A stretch of DNA of 64,000 bases, from positions 124,001-188,000 of the forward strand of contig NZ_JAEMNV010000010.1 of NCBI RefSeq assembly GCF_016482825.1, written 5' to 3'. This document shows, piece by piece, positions 29,769 through 39,186 of the stretch (positions within the stretch are counted from its first letter, which is position 1; each line of letters opens with the position of its first letter). Source of the stretch: Antrihabitans stalagmiti. Its GTDB lineage: Bacteria; Actinomycetota; Actinomycetes; Mycobacteriales; Mycobacteriaceae. The notes under the pieces are model-generated. The model worked only from the letters and a program-made list of their open reading frames with translations, was not told the DNA's origin and did not search any database. A program made the position numbers and the translations under genes.

Positions 29769-29827
29769 GAGCAGGCACCTACTGCAACAAAACGCGAGTG
29801 GCCTCCGCGAAAAGTGCCTGCTCAGCG
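29769..29827. repeat. 59-bp palindromic repeat, copy 2 (5' side of the HNH gene)
   Basis: Arms GAGCAGGCAC (29769-29778) and GTGCCTGCTC (29814-29823) pair perfectly. Compared with copy 1, one arm pair has changed from G-C to A-T on both sides, so pairing is kept. The core AACGCGAGTGGCCTCCGC differs from copy 1 by one base. Same orientation as copy 1; lies 102 bp upstream of the HNH-gene start. Confidence 0.85.
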
Positions 29828-29852
29828 TTGAAATCGGGCAAGGCGGGCGGTT

Positions 29853-30549
29853 CTATGACGAGGCCGCAACGAGTAGTTTGTTCAGCCTCTCGGCCGGGTT
29901 CTCCCATTCGAGGGTCTCGCGCGGGCGACCGTTGAGTTGATCAGCGACGAAGTCGAGCCGCTTGCTCGAATGCACCGACAGATCGGTGCCTTTCGGGAAG
30001 TACTGACGCAGCAACCCGTTGGTGTTCTCGTTGGAGCCACGCAACCACGGCGATCGCGGATCACAGAAATAGATCTGAATGCCGCGACCGACCGCGAACT
30101 GGGCATGCTGACTGATTTCGGCGCTCTGACGCCTGCTGATAGGTCGAGTCAAAGCCCGCGGCAACGTCACAATCTTCCGGGCCATCGCCGCCCGCACCTG
30201 CTCCGCGGAATACCCATCGGGCAAGTGCAGCAACATGACGAACCGCGTTCTGCGCTCGACAAGCGTGCCGATTGCCGACGCGTCCGAGGCACCCATGATT
30301 AGATCTGCTTCCCAATGCCCCGGCACCGCGCTTCGATCGTCAGGTTCCGCGGGACGTTCGACGATGCTGATTTTCCCCAGCGCCTTCCCGCGTTGCTCCC
30401 CTGATCCGCTGCGCAGTGCTCGATCACTCCGAAGATGTTCTACCAGTGCACGTTTGAGCCCGCCGCGGGACTGGACGTAAAGACCGAGGTAGACCGTTTC
30501 GTAAGACAACTGCATCTTCGCATCGTACGGACACTCGCGGACCCATTAG
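29853..30549 (-). pseudogene. IS30-family transposase remnant
   Basis: Homology to IS30 transposases runs from WVREC (just after a stop codon at about 30550) through SYETVYLGLYVQSRG, VPGHWEADLIMG (first catalytic Asp), FCDPRSPWLRGSNENTNGLLRQYFPKGTDLS (catalytic Glu) to the normal C-terminus. The N-terminal DNA-binding half is missing. Where the second catalytic Asp is expected (LTWDQG in relatives) the sequence reads LTRPISRRQSAEI: the motif is lost and four extra codons are present, so the enzyme cannot be active. Matches to known IS ends were not found. Confidence 0.85.
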
Positions 30550-30557
30550 GCCTACTA

Positions 30558-30603
30558 CTCGTGAGTCCTTTCGGAGGGCAGAACCACCGAAAAGACTCAC
30601 GAG
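30558..30603. terminator. Strong inverted repeat between the reductase gene and the IS remnant
   Basis: CTCGTGAGTCCTTTCGG (30558-30574) pairs with CCGAAAAGACTCACGAG (30587-30603) at 16 of 17 positions, with a 12-base loop. It lies 13 bp past the stop of the leftward reductase gene and about 8 bp from where IS30 homology begins. It may be a transcript terminator without a T-run, or the scar of an element end. Confidence 0.55.
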
Positions 30604-30615
30604 GCGCGGAGCGCC

Positions 30616-32625
30616 CTACCAGTACAGACCCGGCACCCTGCGGGTGAAACCGACTCCCGGCGTGGGTAAGGCCATCAGCGGCGCCAGCAGCGTCTGTGTC
30701 ATCGACTTTGTCTCAGTTCGGGGTTGCGCCTGTACCTCTGGGGCCTTGCCGCCGCCGCCTTTAGCCGCCGACGATTCGGGAAATGCCTTGTACACCTGAT
30801 GCAGGACGAATCGCTTGAGGTCCGGCGCCAACAAGCCGACGTAATCGGCGACGGTCCCGACGGGGGTGTCGATCCGGTCCGGACGGTCGACGAGGGCACG
30901 CACCACTCGCTCGGCGGCACTCTCCGGACTGTCGACCGGCAACGACGAGTAGGCGGCGGTCGGCGCAATCATCGGTGTGCGAACGAGCGGCATCCGAATG
31001 GAGGTGAAAGTAATTCCCGCATCGAGGTTTTCGGCCGCGGCGATCGTTGCGAATGCGTCGAGGGCCGACTTGCTCGCGACGTAGGCGGAGAACAGCGGCG
31101 CCTTGGTTTGCACGCCTATCGACGAGATGTTCACGACGTGGCCGAAGCCGCGTTCGCGCATCGATGGCAACAGTGCAAGGACGAGGCGCACGGCCCCGAA
31201 GTAGTTCACAGCCATCGTTCGCTCGAAGTCGTGCATCCGCTCGGTCGAACTGATCACAGACCGTCGAATGGACCGGCCCGCATTGTTCACCAGGTAGTCG
31301 ACCCGACCGTGATCGTTCAGCACGGTCTTGACCAGCATCGCGACGGCTTCGGGATCGGTGATGTCGCAGACGTAGCCGTGCGAGTCGCCACCGTCGGCGC
31401 GAATCGCAGCCACTGCGGCGTCCAGATCCTCGGCACCTCGGGCAACCATCAGCACCGTTGCACCACGCCGAGCGAGCGCATGCGACGAGGCGAGTCCGAT
31501 GCCCGACGACGCACCTGTCATCAGCACGACGCGGCCGCGGAAGCCGTCGGGTCCGGAGACCCGTCGCAGACGAGCCGGGTCGAGGTCGTCGGCCCAGTAG
31601 CGCCAGATCTTGCCGGCGTAGGTCGACAGTTCGGGGACGGTGATGCTGCGATCGAAGCGCAGTGCGGATCTGGTGAACGTGGACCCGAGTCTCGCATCGA
31701 CGAGCACACGATCTATTGCGGCACTTGGTATTCCGAACCGGGCCATGGTGAAGTCGCGGATTGCCCGTAGGCCGGGAACGGCACCCATTCGGGCCAGCGG
31801 CGCTCGCACCCCTGGCACGGGCACGACTGCGCTGGGAGCTCCGGCAGCGGTCGCGAAAGCGGCGTAAACCTCATGGAGCGGTTGGGGTTTCGGGTTGACG
31901 AGGTGGAACGTCTGCTTGCTTCGACCGTCTGCTGATACGAGCGCCGCGACGGCTCGGGCGACATAGTCGACGGGGACGATATTCGTCGACCCGATATTCG
32001 GCAGGGCGATCGGCATCGGAGACGGCAGCTGCGCCAATCGGGACAGTGCGGTGAAAAACGAGTACGGACCGTCGATCTTGTCGATCTCGCCGGTCTCGGA
32101 ATCGCCGATGACGATCCCGGGTCGGTAGATCCGCCAGGCAAGGCCGGGACTCGTCCGAATCTGTTGTTCAGCGGCAAAGAACGCGCGGTGGGTTCGTGTC
32201 GGAAAGCTTTGTCCCAGATCGAGATCGGTTTCGTCGAAGGACCCGCGGTGATCGCCTGCGACAGCGACCGAGGACACGTGGTGCAACATCGCGCCGCAGC
32301 GCTGTGCAAGTGCGATCACAGCCGCAGTGTCGGCCGCGTGAGCGTGGGTGTTGCCTCGTCCTGCTCGGTGTGCAGGACCGATGTGGACGATGTTTCGCAC
32401 CTTGGGCAGATCGATGTCCATACCGAAATCCGTGGCGGTCAGATCGCCCGTCAGCGCTAGAATGCGTTCGGCCTCAGGCCATTTCGCTGTCGAACTGGCA
32501 AGTTCGGCACGCTCGCGCGGGCTGACGAGCACATGGACAACGGCATCGGAATCGGATTGCAGCAACGCCTGCAGAACGCGGCGACCGAGAAATCCGGAGG
32601 CGCCGACGACAATATGGTTCTTCAC
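30616..32625 (-). CDS. Fused fatty-acyl-CoA reductase-like protein (AcrA1 type)
   Basis: 669 residues with two Rossmann domains, as in mycobacterial AcrA1 (Rv3391) and Marinobacter FAR, which reduce acyl-CoA to aldehyde or alcohol. N-terminal domain: GASGFLGRRVLQALL (about residue 8), YRPGIVIGDSETGEIDKIDGPY. C-terminal SDR domain: LMTGASSGIG near residue 371, NNAGRS, catalytic YVASK near residue 514. In the N-terminal domain the place where relatives have Tyr and Lys (YHxTK) reads THRAFF near residue 145, so that catalytic pair is missing. It may act in wax ester or envelope lipid metabolism. Own transcript likely: 150 bp separate it from the hydroxylase gene. Confidence 0.82.
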   Translation of the reverse strand: MKNHIVVGASGFLGRRVLQALLQSDSDAVVHVLVSPRERAELASSTAKWPEAERILALTGDLTATDFGMDIDLPKVRNIVHIGPAHRAGRGNTHAHAADTAAVIALAQRCGAMLHHVSSVAVAGDHRGSFDETDLDLGQSFPTRTHRAFFAAEQQIRTSPGLAWRIYRPGIVIGDSETGEIDKIDGPYSFFTALSRLAQLPSPMPIALPNIGSTNIVPVDYVARAVAALVSADGRSKQTFHLVNPKPQPLHEVYAAFATAAGAPSAVVPVPGVRAPLARMGAVPGLRAIRDFTMARFGIPSAAIDRVLVDARLGSTFTRSALRFDRSITVPELSTYAGKIWRYWADDLDPARLRRVSGPDGFRGRVVLMTGASSGIGLASSHALARRGATVLMVARGAEDLDAAVAAIRADGGDSHGYVCDITDPEAVAMLVKTVLNDHGRVDYLVNNAGRSIRRSVISSTERMHDFERTMAVNYFGAVRLVLALLPSMRERGFGHVVNISSIGVQTKAPLFSAYVASKSALDAFATIAAAENLDAGITFTSIRMPLVRTPMIAPTAAYSSLPVDSPESAAERVVRALVDRPDRIDTPVGTVADYVGLLAPDLKRFVLHQVYKAFPESSAAKGGGGKAPEVQAQPRTETKSMTQTLLAPLMALPTPGVGFTRRVPGLYW

Positions 32626-32775
32626 TCGATTCTCCTGTGCCCTTTGGTCTTTCGAAACATTCGATAGACCTTGACTACGTGAGAACCTCGACGTCGCTCA
32701 CTCCTGCGATACGAGCCAACGTAGGTGCCCGCGCGGCTGGCAGCAAGTGAAGGTGGGAATTTTCACACCGGCGAA

Positions 32776-34095
32776 CTATGCCCGGGCGAAGCTCTGCGCG
32801 TCGGAGTCACGTTCGCCTGCGCACTCCCGACGTTCGACGATCGATCGCACGATTTCGCCCGATCGAATCGCGACGTTGGACAGCAGCGACGACGTCAGAC
32901 CGTGCGAGTTCTCGGTTCCGCCTTGCAGATAGATGCCGGCGTCGACGTCCGTTCTGGTCGCCACTCGATAGTCGCGCGCAACGACGACCGGACCTGCCGT
33001 GTCGTCGACGAGGTCGCCGAAGATCGACGACATGGGTGTCGGAAGAAAACCGGTTGCCAACACGATGGCATCGCACGGTAGCGCATCGGTGAGACCGTCG
33101 AGATTGCTTCGGACCTCTACTTCGATTCCGTCCTCCAGCTCGCGGATTCCGACCACGTCGGATGCGCGGCGCATGAACAGTCGCCGTTGCCCGCGAACAC
33201 GTTCCTGGTATTCGGTCTTGTACAACTCGTTGATGAGGTCGAGGTCGACGACGGAGTAGTTGGTACTGCGATGCAGTTCGATCACTTTGCGCCGCTCGTC
33301 GTCGGGGGCGCTGTGCAGTTCGTCGACAGCGGCTGGGTCGAAGATCCGATTTGCATACGGGCTGTCGTCCGCCGGGCTGTAGCCGAATCGCGAAAAGACG
33401 CTGTGCACTTCGGCATCCGGGAAATTCGTATGCAGGTACTGCACGACCTCTGCGGCACTCTGGCCCGCGCCGAGAACGACGAACCGATTGTGCACAGGCT
33501 CGGGCAACTCGGCGATGCGGAAGAGGAACTGGTGATTGTGGAAGCATCGCCGCGACGGTGTTGCCCACTCAGGTATCCGTTGCTGCAACCCCGCGCCGAA
33601 CGACACGTTTCGCGTCGCAATCTGCAGACCGTCCGTGGTTTCGACGATCACGTGACCACCTGCACCGTGCTCGTCATGTGCGGCGCGGACCCGTTGCACC
33701 GTTCGGCCGTACCTGACGTCTGCAGCGACCTTCTCGGCCGCCCATTCGAGGTAGTCGTGAAATTCGTGGCGGGTGGGGAAGAACGTCTGGTGATTTACGA
33801 AGTCGACGAGACGTTCGCGGTCGAACAGATAGGGCAGGAATCCGAATTTGCTGGTCGGATTCCGGAAGGTGGCCAAGTCTTTCGGGAACGCGATCTGCAT
33901 CGTCGTGCCCTCGAGGAGCATTCCCCGATGCCAGCCGAAGCCCTGTTGCCGCTCGACGAAGCACGCCCGGATCGGTCGTTCCTGCAAATGTTGCTCGTTG
34001 TACTCGGCAACAGCGATGGCGAGCGCGAGATTCGCAGGACCGAACCCGATGCCGACTATGTCGTAAATGTCGTTTTCGTGGTCACTAGCTTTCAT
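32776..34095 (-). CDS. L-ornithine (or lysine) N-hydroxylase, siderophore biosynthesis
   Basis: Flavin-dependent N-hydroxylating monooxygenase, 439 residues, of the PvdA/SidA/IucD family; makes the hydroxamate precursor using FAD, NADPH and O2. FAD site GIGFGPANLALAIA at residues 15-28; substrate-side MQIAFPKDLATFRNPTS; NADPH site VVLGAGQSAAEVVQYL near residue 210; ATGFLPTP near residue 348. The partner formyltransferase gene favours N5-hydroxyornithine as product. An iron box lies 25 bp upstream, so it has its own iron-regulated promoter. Comparable to the monooxygenase of the rhequichelin locus (RhbE). Confidence 0.93.
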   Translation of the reverse strand: MKASDHENDIYDIVGIGFGPANLALAIAVAEYNEQHLQERPIRACFVERQQGFGWHRGMLLEGTTMQIAFPKDLATFRNPTSKFGFLPYLFDRERLVDFVNHQTFFPTRHEFHDYLEWAAEKVAADVRYGRTVQRVRAAHDEHGAGGHVIVETTDGLQIATRNVSFGAGLQQRIPEWATPSRRCFHNHQFLFRIAELPEPVHNRFVVLGAGQSAAEVVQYLHTNFPDAEVHSVFSRFGYSPADDSPYANRIFDPAAVDELHSAPDDERRKVIELHRSTNYSVVDLDLINELYKTEYQERVRGQRRLFMRRASDVVGIRELEDGIEVEVRSNLDGLTDALPCDAIVLATGFLPTPMSSIFGDLVDDTAGPVVVARDYRVATRTDVDAGIYLQGGTENSHGLTSSLLSNVAIRSGEIVRSIVERRECAGERDSDAQSFARA

Positions 34096-34119
34096 CGTCG
34101 CTCTCCATGCCCGTCATAG

Positions 34120-34138
34120 ATAGTGCAGCCTAACCTTA
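34120..34138 (-). promoter_or_regulatory. Iron box (IdeR/DmdR type) upstream of the N-hydroxylase gene
   Basis: On the minus strand TAAGGTTAGGCTGCACTAT matches 14 of 19 positions of the IdeR consensus TTAGGTTAGSCTAACCTAA, with an unbroken AGGTTAGGCT core. It lies 25 bp before the ATG, where an iron-loaded repressor would block transcription. Confidence 0.75.
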
Positions 34139-34180
34139 TCCTGGTTACCGGTCCAATGCTGGCGACCTCCAGCGCCCTCC

Positions 34181-35200
34181 CTAGTCGACTCCCATCGCTG
34201 CCGAAAGCACTGGCCACGACGTCCGCAACGCGTCCTGCCAGTAGAGCCAGGAGTGCGTTCCGGTCGGCCTGAAGTCGAATTGCGCCGGAATGCCCAGGTC
34301 AGAGAGTCGCTGCTGCAGCCTGTGGGAGCAGTAGTTCGTCACCGACTCGATAAAGCCCCCGACGGCGATCTGATCCTGCAACGGCGGCGAGCCGGTCGGC
34401 CTGGACACACCCGGCATCTCGTACGGACCCGGCAAACCGGTTGCGCTCGATATGAACAGTGCGGTTCCGCGCAACTTGTCGGCGTTGACGTACGGATCAT
34501 GGAGTGCCCACGCCGGATCGCCGGGTGGACCCCACATATTCCTCGTGTCACCTTTACCGCCACCCTCGACGACGATCCGGATGAGTGCCTGACCGATCGG
34601 GTCGCTCGTCATCGCGCAACCGCTGTAGGACGCGACACCGCGGTAGAGGCCGGGTGCCTGTACCGCAAGGTCGAGGACCGACCCTGCGGACATCGACAGT
34701 CCGCCGATCGCATTCACACCATTCGCGCCGAGCGCGTCATCGAGCACCGGTGGCAATTCCCGGGTGAGAAACGTTTGCCACATATTGCGGCCGAGTACTG
34801 GGTCCTGGCTACGCCAGTCCGTGTAATAACTCAGATACCCGCCCACTGGAATGACGACATTCACGTCCTTGTCGGCGAAGAAATCGACGATATCGGTCTG
34901 TCGGATCCAATTGGCACCGTCCTCCCCCGCTCCGGCGCCGTTGAGTAAGTACAGGGTCGGACGAGCCATCGACGTATCGCGTGGACGCAACACCTGAAGT
35001 TTGATCACCTCGTCCATCGACGGCGAGTAGACGAAAACATCCCAGCGACGGTCGCCGATCTCTTCGATCCGGTCGAGGCTGCCAACCTGTGCTGATGCGA
35101 TTGGCTCGGCCGTGGCGAGAGGGGATCCGGCGAGCGGGGATCCGGCAAGCACGACGACGGCCGATGCAATCGCAAAGAACAACGACCCGATGCGTGTCAC
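34181..35200 (-). CDS. Secreted mycolyltransferase / esterase-D-fold protein coupled to the NRPS
   Basis: 339 residues of the antigen 85/corynebacterial mycolyltransferase group. A signal peptide ([20 protein letters not shown], cut near ATAEP) precedes an alpha/beta-hydrolase domain: [16 protein letters not shown], nucleophile Ser near residue 169 in GGLSMSAGS, catalytic His near residue 315 in GTHSWLYW. The GTG start overlaps the NRPS stop (GTGA), and its GGAGGT ribosome-binding site is made of the last NRPS codons, so the two are translationally coupled. Typical role is moving mycolates between trehalose lipids; the same fold includes the siderophore esterases Fes and IroE, so a role in siderophore release or processing outside the membrane is possible. 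Confidence 0.87.
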   Translation of the reverse strand: MTRIGSLFFAIASAVVVLAGSPLAGSPLATAEPIASAQVGSLDRIEEIGDRRWDVFVYSPSMDEVIKLQVLRPRDTSMARPTLYLLNGAGAGEDGANWIRQTDIVDFFADKDVNVVIPVGGYLSYYTDWRSQDPVLGRNMWQTFLTRELPPVLDDALGANGVNAIGGLSMSAGSVLDLAVQAPGLYRGVASYSGCAMTSDPIGQALIRIVVEGGGKGDTRNMWGPPGDPAWALHDPYVNADKLRGTALFISSATGLPGPYEMPGVSRPTGSPPLQDQIAVGGFIESVTNYCSHRLQQRLSDLGIPAQFDFRPTGTHSWLYWQDALRTSWPVLSAAMGVD

Positions 35201-38200
35201 CGTTCTACCTCCAATTGCTCGGCGGCCCAGTCTCGTTCGAGGTATCGACCAACAAGCGGCCCGACCGTTTCGAGGGTGTCGGCGGTACACATCTGCCAGT
35301 GGGTGCAGTCGATCCGGTGGTTCGCCACGATCCGTTCGACGTACGGGAGCCAGGAGTCGGCGGTGCGCGCTACGTCCGAACGTCCTGCGGCAGCAGTGAA
35401 GAAGAGCACGTCACCGTCGAACCGTCGTGGGGTGTGCAGCCTGAGCAATGCCGCGTTGTGTTCGGCAGCTTCGACGAGCCTGTGAATCTGCTCGGGACTC
35501 GCCGGAAGCTCGACACCGTCGAGCTGGGTGAGCAGTTCGTCGGTCGAATCCACTGTCAGGCTGTCTATCTCGACTTCGAGATCGCCCGATAGACCCAGAC
35601 CTGCAAGCAGGTCGCCTGTTCGGAGTTGCTCATCGTGCGAATCCACTGGGTGGGCAACGCTGTCCAACAGCACAAGTGCATCCACACTCTCGCCCGCATC
35701 GCGCAAGGCGACTGCAATCGCATGCGCGAGAACGCCGCCGAGCGACCAGCCGACCAGATGGTAGGGGCCCGACTTCTGGATCGCGCGAATCTCGGCCGCG
35801 TACCGGACTGCGAGCGCGTCGATCGACTCGGGCAGCACTTCGGCACCCAGGGCTGCAGGCGTCTGTATCCCGTAGATCGGCCTCGTCCCTTCGACGTGCG
35901 GTGCGAATGTCGAATAACACCAGGACAATCCGACGATCGGATGGATGAAGAAGACAGGAGCATCGGGACCGGAAGTTCTGATCGGCAGCACGATGTCGAA
36001 GGCCCCTCCCGATTCATCCGATTCGGGAGAGTCGATCAACGCCGCGATCGAGGATGGGGTCGGGTCGGTCAGAAGCCACTGCAACGAGACCGGTGCGTTC
36101 GTCTTCTCGCGCAACAGTGCAAGCGCGCGCATCGCGATCATCGAATTGCCGCCGAGGTCGAAGAAATTGTCGTCTGCCCCGATGTCGGGGGCGCCGTCGC
36201 TCCGAGGGCTGAGCACCTGCGCGAAGATCTCCGTAATAGCGACCTCGGTCGGTGTCGACGGCGCCCGATACGGCACTCTCGCAGCAAGTGTCGGTGTCAC
36301 CAACGCTGCTTCGTCCAGCTTTCCCGTCGGCGTACGCGGGATCGACCCGATCGCGACCACAGCTGCCGGAAGCATGTGCCGCGGTAGAAATTCCGCCACG
36401 AACGCGATGATCTGCGCGCTGTCGGGTGCGCTCCCCTTGGTCGGGACGACATACGAAATCAACGCCGTCTCACCGTTGTCGACGGTTCTCGCGAGCGTCA
36501 CGCAGTAGTCGACGTCCGCGTGTTCGACAAGTGCTGCGTCGATCTCGCCGAGTTCGATGCGGTGGCCACGAATCTTGACCTGGTTGTCGCCGCGCCCACG
36601 ATATTCCAGTTCGCGGTCGGCATTCCAGGCAACAACGTCGCCAGTGCGATACATCCGCGCACCCGCGTCACCGAACGGATTCGCAACGAAGCGCTCCGAC
36701 GTCAACCCGAGTCGTCCGTGATATCCGCGTGCCAAACCTGGCCCTGCCACGTACAACTCGCCCGCGACGCCACGCGGGACCGGTCGCAACCGGGTGTCGA
36801 GCACCATTACTTCGAACCCGTGCACAGGTGTGCCGATCGCGATGGGCTTGCCTACGAGCAGTTCGGCAACAGTCGATATATCCGTTGCCTCCGTCGGGCC
36901 GTAGCCATTGAGCAAGACCCGTCCCGGTTGCCAGCGTGCGACGAGTTCGGCATTGCACGCTTCGCCACCGACGCCGAGGACGGCAAGCGAGTCGAGCCCC
37001 TCCGGATCGAGTGCTGCAAGCATGGTCGGTGTGATCAGCGCGTGTGTGACGGCCCTCGATGTCAAGAAGTCGGTGAACTCCTCTGCACTCCCCGGCGCCG
37101 GCGACACAACGAGTGTCGCTGCCGCGGACAGCGCCGAGATCATCTCCCCGACGGCCATGTCGAAGCTCGGCGAGGTGTTGTGCAGGAACCGCGATGTCGG
37201 CTGCACGCGGTAGCGTTCGCGCCGCTCCGCAGCCAGATTCGCCAGACCGGAATGCGTGACGACGACACCCTTCGGTACGCCCGTCGAGCCCGACGTGTAG
37301 ATCATGTACGCCGGATTCGACAATCGAACGGGTGCTAGAAGTTCGTCGGTATCGATCGCAGCCGTCGATGCCCCGGCCAATTCCTCTTCGCACTCGTCGA
37401 GCACCACCCAGTCGACCGTGTCCGGCAGACCCGGTCGCTGTGCAGAAGTAGTCACACCGATAGCCGCACCGGAGTCCGTCAGCATGTGTGCGATGCGATC
37501 CGCGGGATACGTGGGGTCCACAGGGACGAACGCGGCGCCCGTCTTCGCCACCGCCCACACCGACCGAACCGAGTCCGCCGAGCGCGGCAGTGCGAGTGCA
37601 ACGAAAGTCTCGGGTTCCGCACCGCGCGCGATCAGCATTCGAGCGACCCGGTTGGCCCACGCATCCGCGTCGGCGTAGGTGTGATCGCGGCCTGCCCAGT
37701 GCAGCGCCACACCGTCCGGATGCTGTTGCACCGCAGTGGCTATCAAGTAAATCAGCGTCGACGCCGGTGCACTCGACCGTCCTCTGGCCGGTGCAGTTCG
37801 CCTGGCTTCGTCGGCACCGATGATGTCGATCACACCGACCGGAATATGTTCGTCCCCCGCCAGGGCTTCGAGTACTCGCACAAGCTGATCGCGCATCTGC
37901 GTCGCGAACTCGGTCGTGAACAGGGCCGTCTTGTACTTCAGCGTCAGCGTGAGCGTCGTACCCGCGACGATAGTGAGGGTGAACGGGTAGTGGGTCTCGT
38001 CTCTTCCGCTGACACCGACGACGCGAACACCGTCGATTGCGCCAGCGGCAGCGACGGTCGCCGCGTCCACCGGATACGACTCGAACACCGTCAAGGTGTC
38101 GAAATCGGCTGCGTCACCGGCAATCCGCTGAATATCGGACAGGCCGAGATGGTGGTGGTCCAGCAGGGCTGCCTGTTCCGATTGCACGCGGACCAGCAGG

Positions 38201-39186
38201 TCGGCGATCGTTTCGTCCTCGTCGAGAGCAATCCTGACCGGCAGTGTGTTGATGAACAGTCCGACGATCGACTCGACTCCTGGCAGGTCCGCGGGCCTGC
38301 CCGACACGGTGGCACCGAACACGACGTCATCGCGACCGAGCATGCGCGCCAGAACGATTCCCCACGATGCCTGCACGAGAGTGTTCATGGTGACGCCAAG
38401 GCGCGCGCCGACACCGGTGAGTCGAGCCAGCAACTCCGCCCCGGTGTCACAGACGATGGCACCTGTGACCCCAGCCCCGCTCGCTGCGCCATGTGCGAGC
38501 AAAGTCGGCTGATCGAGGCCTGCAAGTGCTGCCGTCCAGGCCTGCGCCGCAGCATGGTCGTCGCGCTCGGCAAGCCATGCCAGGAAAGTCTTGTACGACG
38601 GAACCCGTTGCAGCATCGAAGAGTCCGCATTCGTTGCGTAGAGAACCAGCAGGTCTTTCAGCAAGAGCGGCATCGACCAGCCGTCGACGTTGATGTGATG
38701 CAGCGTGACGACGAGACGGTAGTTCAGTGGACCGCAGCGCACCAGAGCGAAACGCACGAGCGGAGGTGCATCCAACTCGAACGGAGTGCCGAGTTCGCCG
38801 GCCTCGGCGGCAGCGATTGCGGAGGTCAGGTCCGTCGATCCGCGCAGATCTATTTCACGCCATGGCGTCTCGACTCGGTCGAGAACGAGCTGAACCAACT
38901 GCCCGGACGACGTTGCAACGAATGCGGTGCGCAAGGTCTCGTGCCGGGCGAGCAACGCGTCGACTGCAGCGCGCATTCGATCCGTATCGAGAGGACCATT
39001 CAATTCAAGCGATTGTTGCGTCGTGTACGGGTCGACGGACTCCGTCGCCAACTGGGTGTGAAAAGCGAGGCCCCGCTGCAACGCCGACAGCGGCCACACA
39101 TCGGCTAGTCCGGAATATGTTGCTTCCCACCGGGTCAGGTCGGTCTGCGTGACTCGAGCCAACGCGACGTCGGACGGCGTCAAACC
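35197..39186 (-). other. NRPS module 6 (C-A-T-TE), residues about 6191-7519
   Basis: The C domain (HHINVDGWS near 6355) is of the type that follows an epimerase. The A-domain code DMGLGGGDIK equals module 5, so the last two residues are probably the same amino acid in D and L form. Carrier GGNSM near 7203. The thioesterase ([16 protein letters not shown], nucleophile in GWSLGG near 7338) resembles that of EntF and would release a linear or cyclised peptide. Confidence 0.87.
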
